Below are positions 14,809-18,276 of a stretch of 18,276 nucleotides of DNA, piece after piece. A program made the translations under genes and the position numbers. The notes beneath the pieces were generated by a model. It searched no databases, was not told the DNA's origin, and worked only from the letters and a program-made list of their open reading frames with translations. The DNA is taken from assembly GCA_002342415.1 (NCBI GenBank), contig DDPY01000021.1, positions 1 to 18,276 on the forward strand, written 5' to 3'. Positions within the stretch are counted from its first letter, which is position 1; each line of letters opens with the position of its first letter. Source of the DNA: Prevotella sp. UBA2456 (GTDB lineage Bacteria; Bacteroidota; Bacteroidia; Bacteroidales; Bacteroidaceae).

Positions 14809-14840
14809 AGGAAAACGGATGATTTGAATCCCCCCCTATC

Positions 14841-15284
14841 CTATCGTTTCTGCTGGAAGAAGTCTTGCATCAGCTGGCGGCATTCGTCTTCGAGGATACC
14901 GCCAGTGACACTACAGCGCGGATGCAAGGCCCGCGGAGCATAGTCGCTGAAGCCCCGCTTCACATCGCGACAACCGTAGACGACACGCGGAATCTGGCTC
15001 CACCCCAAGGCTCCGGCACACATGGTACATGGTTCGACGGTGACATAAAGCGTGCAGTCGGTGAGATATTTTCCTCCTAACTCGTTGGCAGCAGCGGTGA
15101 TGGCCTGCATCTCGGCATGTGCCGTCACATCGTGCAGGGTCTCGGTGAGATTGTGAGCACGGGCAATGACATGATCCTGACAGACCACCACGGCACCAAT
15201 GGGTATCTCGCCCTCATCGAAGGCCATTCGTGCCTCGGCAAGCGCCTTGCGCATATATAGCTCGTCTTTCTGTTCCTGCTCCAT
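14841..15284 (-). CDS. tadA: tRNA(adenine34) deaminase
   Basis: TadA deaminates A34 to inosine in the anticodon of tRNA-Arg(ACG), allowing one tRNA to read the CGN codons ending in U, C and A. The 147-residue protein has the zinc-dependent cytidine-deaminase fold: H56-A-E58 (in VTAHAEMQAI) and P85-C86-TM-C89 (in VEPCTMCAGAL). H56, C86 and C89 bind zinc and E58 is the proton shuttle. GEIPIGAVVV and the C-terminal GGILEDECRQLMQDFF are also typical. It is 40 nt downstream of sufD on the same strand with no promoter or terminator evident between, so it is probably transcribed with sufBCD. It converges with the metalloproteinase gene, leaving a 32-bp gap with no clear terminator hairpin. Confidence 0.95.
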   Translation of the reverse strand: MEQEQKDELYMRKALAEARMAFDEGEIPIGAVVVCQDHVIARAHNLTETLHDVTAHAEMQAITAAANELGGKYLTDCTLYVTVEPCTMCAGALGWSQIPRVVYGCRDVKRGFSDYAPRALHPRCSVTGGILEDECRQLMQDFFQQKR

Positions 15285-15295
15285 ATCCCTTCCTT

Positions 15296-15327
15296 CTCAC
15301 CTCTTACTTCTTACCTCTCACCTCTTA
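15296..15327 (-). repeat. 11-nt direct repeat in the sufD-tadA junction
   Basis: CTCACCTCTTA occurs at 15296-15306 and 15317-15327, 21 nt apart, with the related CTTCTTACCTC between. The second copy includes the sufD stop codon. On the transcribed strand this is a purine-rich run of GAGGTGAG and GAGGTAAG blocks filling most of the 40-nt spacer before tadA. It could supply ribosome-binding purines or simply be a slippage product. Confidence 0.5.
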
Positions 15328-16646
15328 TTTACAAAGTCTGCACCCTTCACACTTGTTGAGTTCGCCGCGGAAGCGCTTCTCGACGAGATGGTGCAGACGG
15401 TCGCGCAACGGCATCAGTTCCATCTTGTCTATAACCTCGTTGATGAAAGCATTCTGGAGTAGCATCTTCGCCTCGTGGAGCGAGATGCCGCGCTGCTGCA
15501 TATAGAAAAGGGCTGCATCGTTGAGCTGTCCCACGGTGGAGCCATGAGCACACTTCACATCATCGGCATAAATCTCGAGCATGGGTTGGGTGTACATGCG
15601 AGCCTCGCGGGTAGCACAGAGATTCTGGTTGGTCATCTGTGAGGAGGTCTGCTGGGCACCATGTTCCACCAGCACTCGTCCTGCAAAGGCTCCTGTAGCC
15701 TGCCCGTCGAGCACATACTTATAGAGCTGCTGCGAGGTGCAGTGGGGCACGCGGTGGGTGATGAGCGTATTGTTGTCGACATGCTGCTGCTTGTCGGCAA
15801 TCACGCAGCCATAACACTGACACTCAGCTCCCTCACCCGAGAAGGTGAGGTCAAGACGATTGCGCGTGATACCATTATGGAGCGTGATGACATTATGATT
15901 GACATGACTGTCGCGCTGCTGGTCGATATAGACATTGCTCAGGCGGACATTCTTGGCATGGGTCTCCTCTAGACAGTAGAGGTCGAGGGAAGCACGGTCG
16001 CCCACATGAGCCTCGATGACCTGCGTGGCTAGAAAGTGACGGTCATCGGCAGCATGGTCGCAGAAGAGCATCTTCAGTTCGGCATCGGGCTCCAGAACAA
16101 TGAGCACCCGCCGGTTGACCATCAGGTCGACATCGGCGCGGAGGATATTGATGACCTGAATGGTACGGTCGACCTTGACACCACGGGGCACATAGACATA
16201 GAGTCCGTCCTGTGCGAGCATGGTGTTGAGATGACTCACGGCATCGTCGCTTTGGGCAGCGAGGCGATTGTAGAGCTCGGTGGCATGCTCACGGAGCGAG
16301 CCGATGACCACTCCCTCGGGCAGACGGCCCTTGGGCTGCACCTGCGAATAGAACTGGTCGTTGACCACGAAATAGAGCGAGGTGGACAGGTTGGGGACAT
16401 CGCAGCGGAACGCCTGGTAGGGATCGACGGGGATATTCAGCCGATTGAGGTTGAGCCCGTAGTTGGGTGCAAAAAGCGCCTGGATATCGGTGTATTTGTA
16501 TCGTTCGACCTTCCGCGTAGGAAATCCCATCTGCGAGAAGCGCTCGTAGGCAGCATCGCGCTGGGCGTTCATCACCTCCGACGAGTGCTGACAGATCAGC
16601 GGCCTCGCCTGCTGGTATAGCTCAATATATTGTTGTTCGCTGTTCA

Positions 16647-16647
<1 letters not shown>
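15325..16647 (-). CDS. sufD: Fe-S cluster assembly protein SufD
   Basis: SufD pairs with SufB and two SufC subunits in the SufBC2D scaffold that builds Fe-S clusters in the cytoplasm. At 440 residues it has the normal family size. The long right-handed beta-helix is recognisable from the repeated short strands (LDLYCLEETHAKNVRLSNVY near 210-235). The C-terminal helical domain has the SufB/SufD signature ADDVKCAHGSTVGQLNDAAL, then LFYMQQRGISLHEAKMLL. The chain ends CEGCRLCK with three cysteines (C433, C436, C439). The N-terminus MNSEQQYIELY is fixed by a 1-nt overlap with the sufC stop (TAATG), indicating translational coupling. It is followed by tadA. Confidence 0.95.
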
Positions 16648-17402
<755 letters not shown>

Positions 17403-17433
17403 ATTGTTTTGTTATTTTTTTTTATTTTCATTT

Positions 17434-17454
17434 GGGCCCCGACATGTCGAGCCC
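17434..17454 (-). other. Hairpin between sufB and sufC
   Basis: A perfect 10-bp palindrome, CGACATGTCG (17440-17449), is flanked by GGGC (17434-17437) and GCCC (17451-17454), which extend the stem across small asymmetric bulges. In the direction of transcription it lies a few nt after the sufB stop and is followed by A-rich sequence, not T, so it is not a standard terminator. It could stabilise or be a processing point in the suf mRNA. Confidence 0.5.
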
Positions 17455-17457
17455 GCT

Positions 17458-18276
17458 TTATCCCACCGTCCCTTCTAACGAGACACTGAGCAATTTCTGG
17501 GCCTCAACGGCAAACTCCATCGGCAGCTTCTGCAGCACTTCCTTGGCATAGCCGTTGACAATGAGCCCTACGGCTTGTTCGGTGGAGATACCTCGCTGGT
17601 TGCAGTAGAAGAGCTGGTCTTCACTGATCTTGCTCGTCGTGGCCTCGTGCTCGAAGATAGCAGTATCGTTGTGTACATCCATATAGGGGAAGGTATGTGC
17701 CCCGCAGTTGCTGCCTAAAAGCAACGAGTCACACGAGGAGTAGTTGCGAGCATTATCAGCATTCGACGTGGCGCGTACCAGTCCGCGATACGAGTTCTGC
17801 GAATGTCCAGCCGAGATACCCTTCGAGATGATGGTCGACTTGGTATTCTTGCCCATGTGGATCATCTTCGTACCTGTGTCGGCCTCCTGATAGTTGTTGG
17901 TGACGGCTACCGAGTAGAATTCCGCCTGTGAGCGGTCGCCTCTTAATATACAGGAAGGATATTTCCAGGTGATAGCCGAGCCAGTCTCCACCTGTGTCCA
18001 AGAGAGCTTGGAGTCCACACCGCGCAGGTCACCGCGCTTGGTGACAAGGTTGAGCACACCACCCTTTCCGTTCTCATCACCGGGATACCAGTTCTGAACG
18101 GTGGAGTATTTCACCTCGGCACGGTCCATCACAATAATCTCGACAATAGCAGCATGCAGCTGATTCTCGTCGCGCATCGGTGCCGTACAGCCCTCAAGAT
18201 ATGACACATAGGAGTCGTCGTCGGCAATAATCAGTGTCCGTTCAAACTGTCCCGTATTGCGGGCATTGATGCGGAA
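17458..18276 (-). CDS. sufB: Fe-S cluster assembly protein SufB, C-terminal part (cut by right window edge)
   Basis: SufB is the cluster-building subunit of SufBC2D. The visible C-terminal 272 residues of about 480 remain; the reading frame is open to the right edge (FRINARNTGQFERTL), so the true start lies outside. Family segments seen include SYLEGCTAPMRDENQLHAA, WYPGDENGKGGVLNLVTKRG, ARNYSSCDSLLLGSNCGAHT and the SufC-contacting domain KISEDQLFYCNQRGIS. The Cys of CDSLLLG lies in the region that holds the essential conserved Cys of E. coli SufB. It is the upstream gene of the sufBCD-tadA series, with the promoter off the window. Confidence 0.95.
   Translation of the reverse strand, partial: FRINARNTGQFERTLIIADDDSYVSYLEGCTAPMRDENQLHAAIVEIIVMDRAEVKYSTVQNWYPGDENGKGGVLNLVTKRGDLRGVDSKLSWTQVETGSAITWKYPSCILRGDRSQAEFYSVAVTNNYQEADTGTKMIHMGKNTKSTIISKGISAGHSQNSYRGLVRATSNADNARNYSSCDSLLLGSNCGAHTFPYMDVHNDTAIFEHEATTSKISEDQLFYCNQRGISTEQAVGLIVNGYAKEVLQKLPMEFAVEAQKLLSVSLEGTVG

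Noticed and set aside
18205..18207. GTG at 18207 as the start of SufB
   Set aside because: The same frame continues to the window edge with clear SufB residues upstream, so this GTG is an internal valine.

Overview
The window looks like a chromosomal segment from a Bacteroidales bacterium, most likely Prevotellaceae or a close relative. Several start regions carry the Bacteroidota-type promoter (TAnnTTTG at -7, in the best cases a TTG or TTTG box 20 nt upstream), and nearly all starts lack a Shine-Dalgarno sequence. Several protein families are typical of that group: DUF3467, DUF4876, a BACON-bearing metalloproteinase lipoprotein, and a TonB-dependent receptor with an N-terminal carboxypeptidase-regulatory-like domain. 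Coding regions are GC-rich and intergenic regions AT-rich. I see no prophage, transposase or CRISPR array.

Layout. (1) 1-2567, minus strand: the str operon rpsL-rpsG-fusA, with fusA cut by the left edge. Its promoter is near 2560, and a hairpin lies in the rpsL-rpsG spacer. (2) 2607-3069, minus strand: a DUF3467 gene with a clear promoter and its own terminator. (3) 3152-3770, plus strand: a small exported TPR-like protein. A 120-bp inverted repeat built of 11-bp units follows it. (4) 4019-13325, plus strand: a five-gene operon with one good promoter and one good terminator. It encodes a TonB-dependent receptor, a small lipoprotein, a predicted outer-membrane barrel (DUF6850-like), a DUF4876 surface lipoprotein, and a periplasmic M16 metalloprotease fused to C-terminal heavy-metal-associated (HMA-like) domains. 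Three of the four junctions are ATGA overlaps. (5) 13305-14808, plus strand: a tRNA-Arg(CCT) gene whose promoter is nested in the preceding terminator, then a metalloproteinase lipoprotein 36 nt downstream. (6) 14841-18276, minus strand: sufB (cut by the right edge), sufC, sufD and tadA in series.

The five-gene operon is the part most likely to be an undescribed system. A TonB receptor next to a periplasmic M16 protease recalls the FusA/FusC ferredoxin-piracy arrangement of Pectobacterium. Here the protease also carries a MHCQKC metal-binding domain, and three companion envelope proteins of unknown function replace the usual SusD-type partner. My working inference is import of a metal-bearing peptide or protein, cleavage in the periplasm, and capture of the metal by the HMA tail. 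The sequence supports the architecture, not the substrate.

The remaining genes are housekeeping: translation (S12, S7, EF-G, tRNA-Arg, TadA) and Fe-S cluster assembly (SufBCD).
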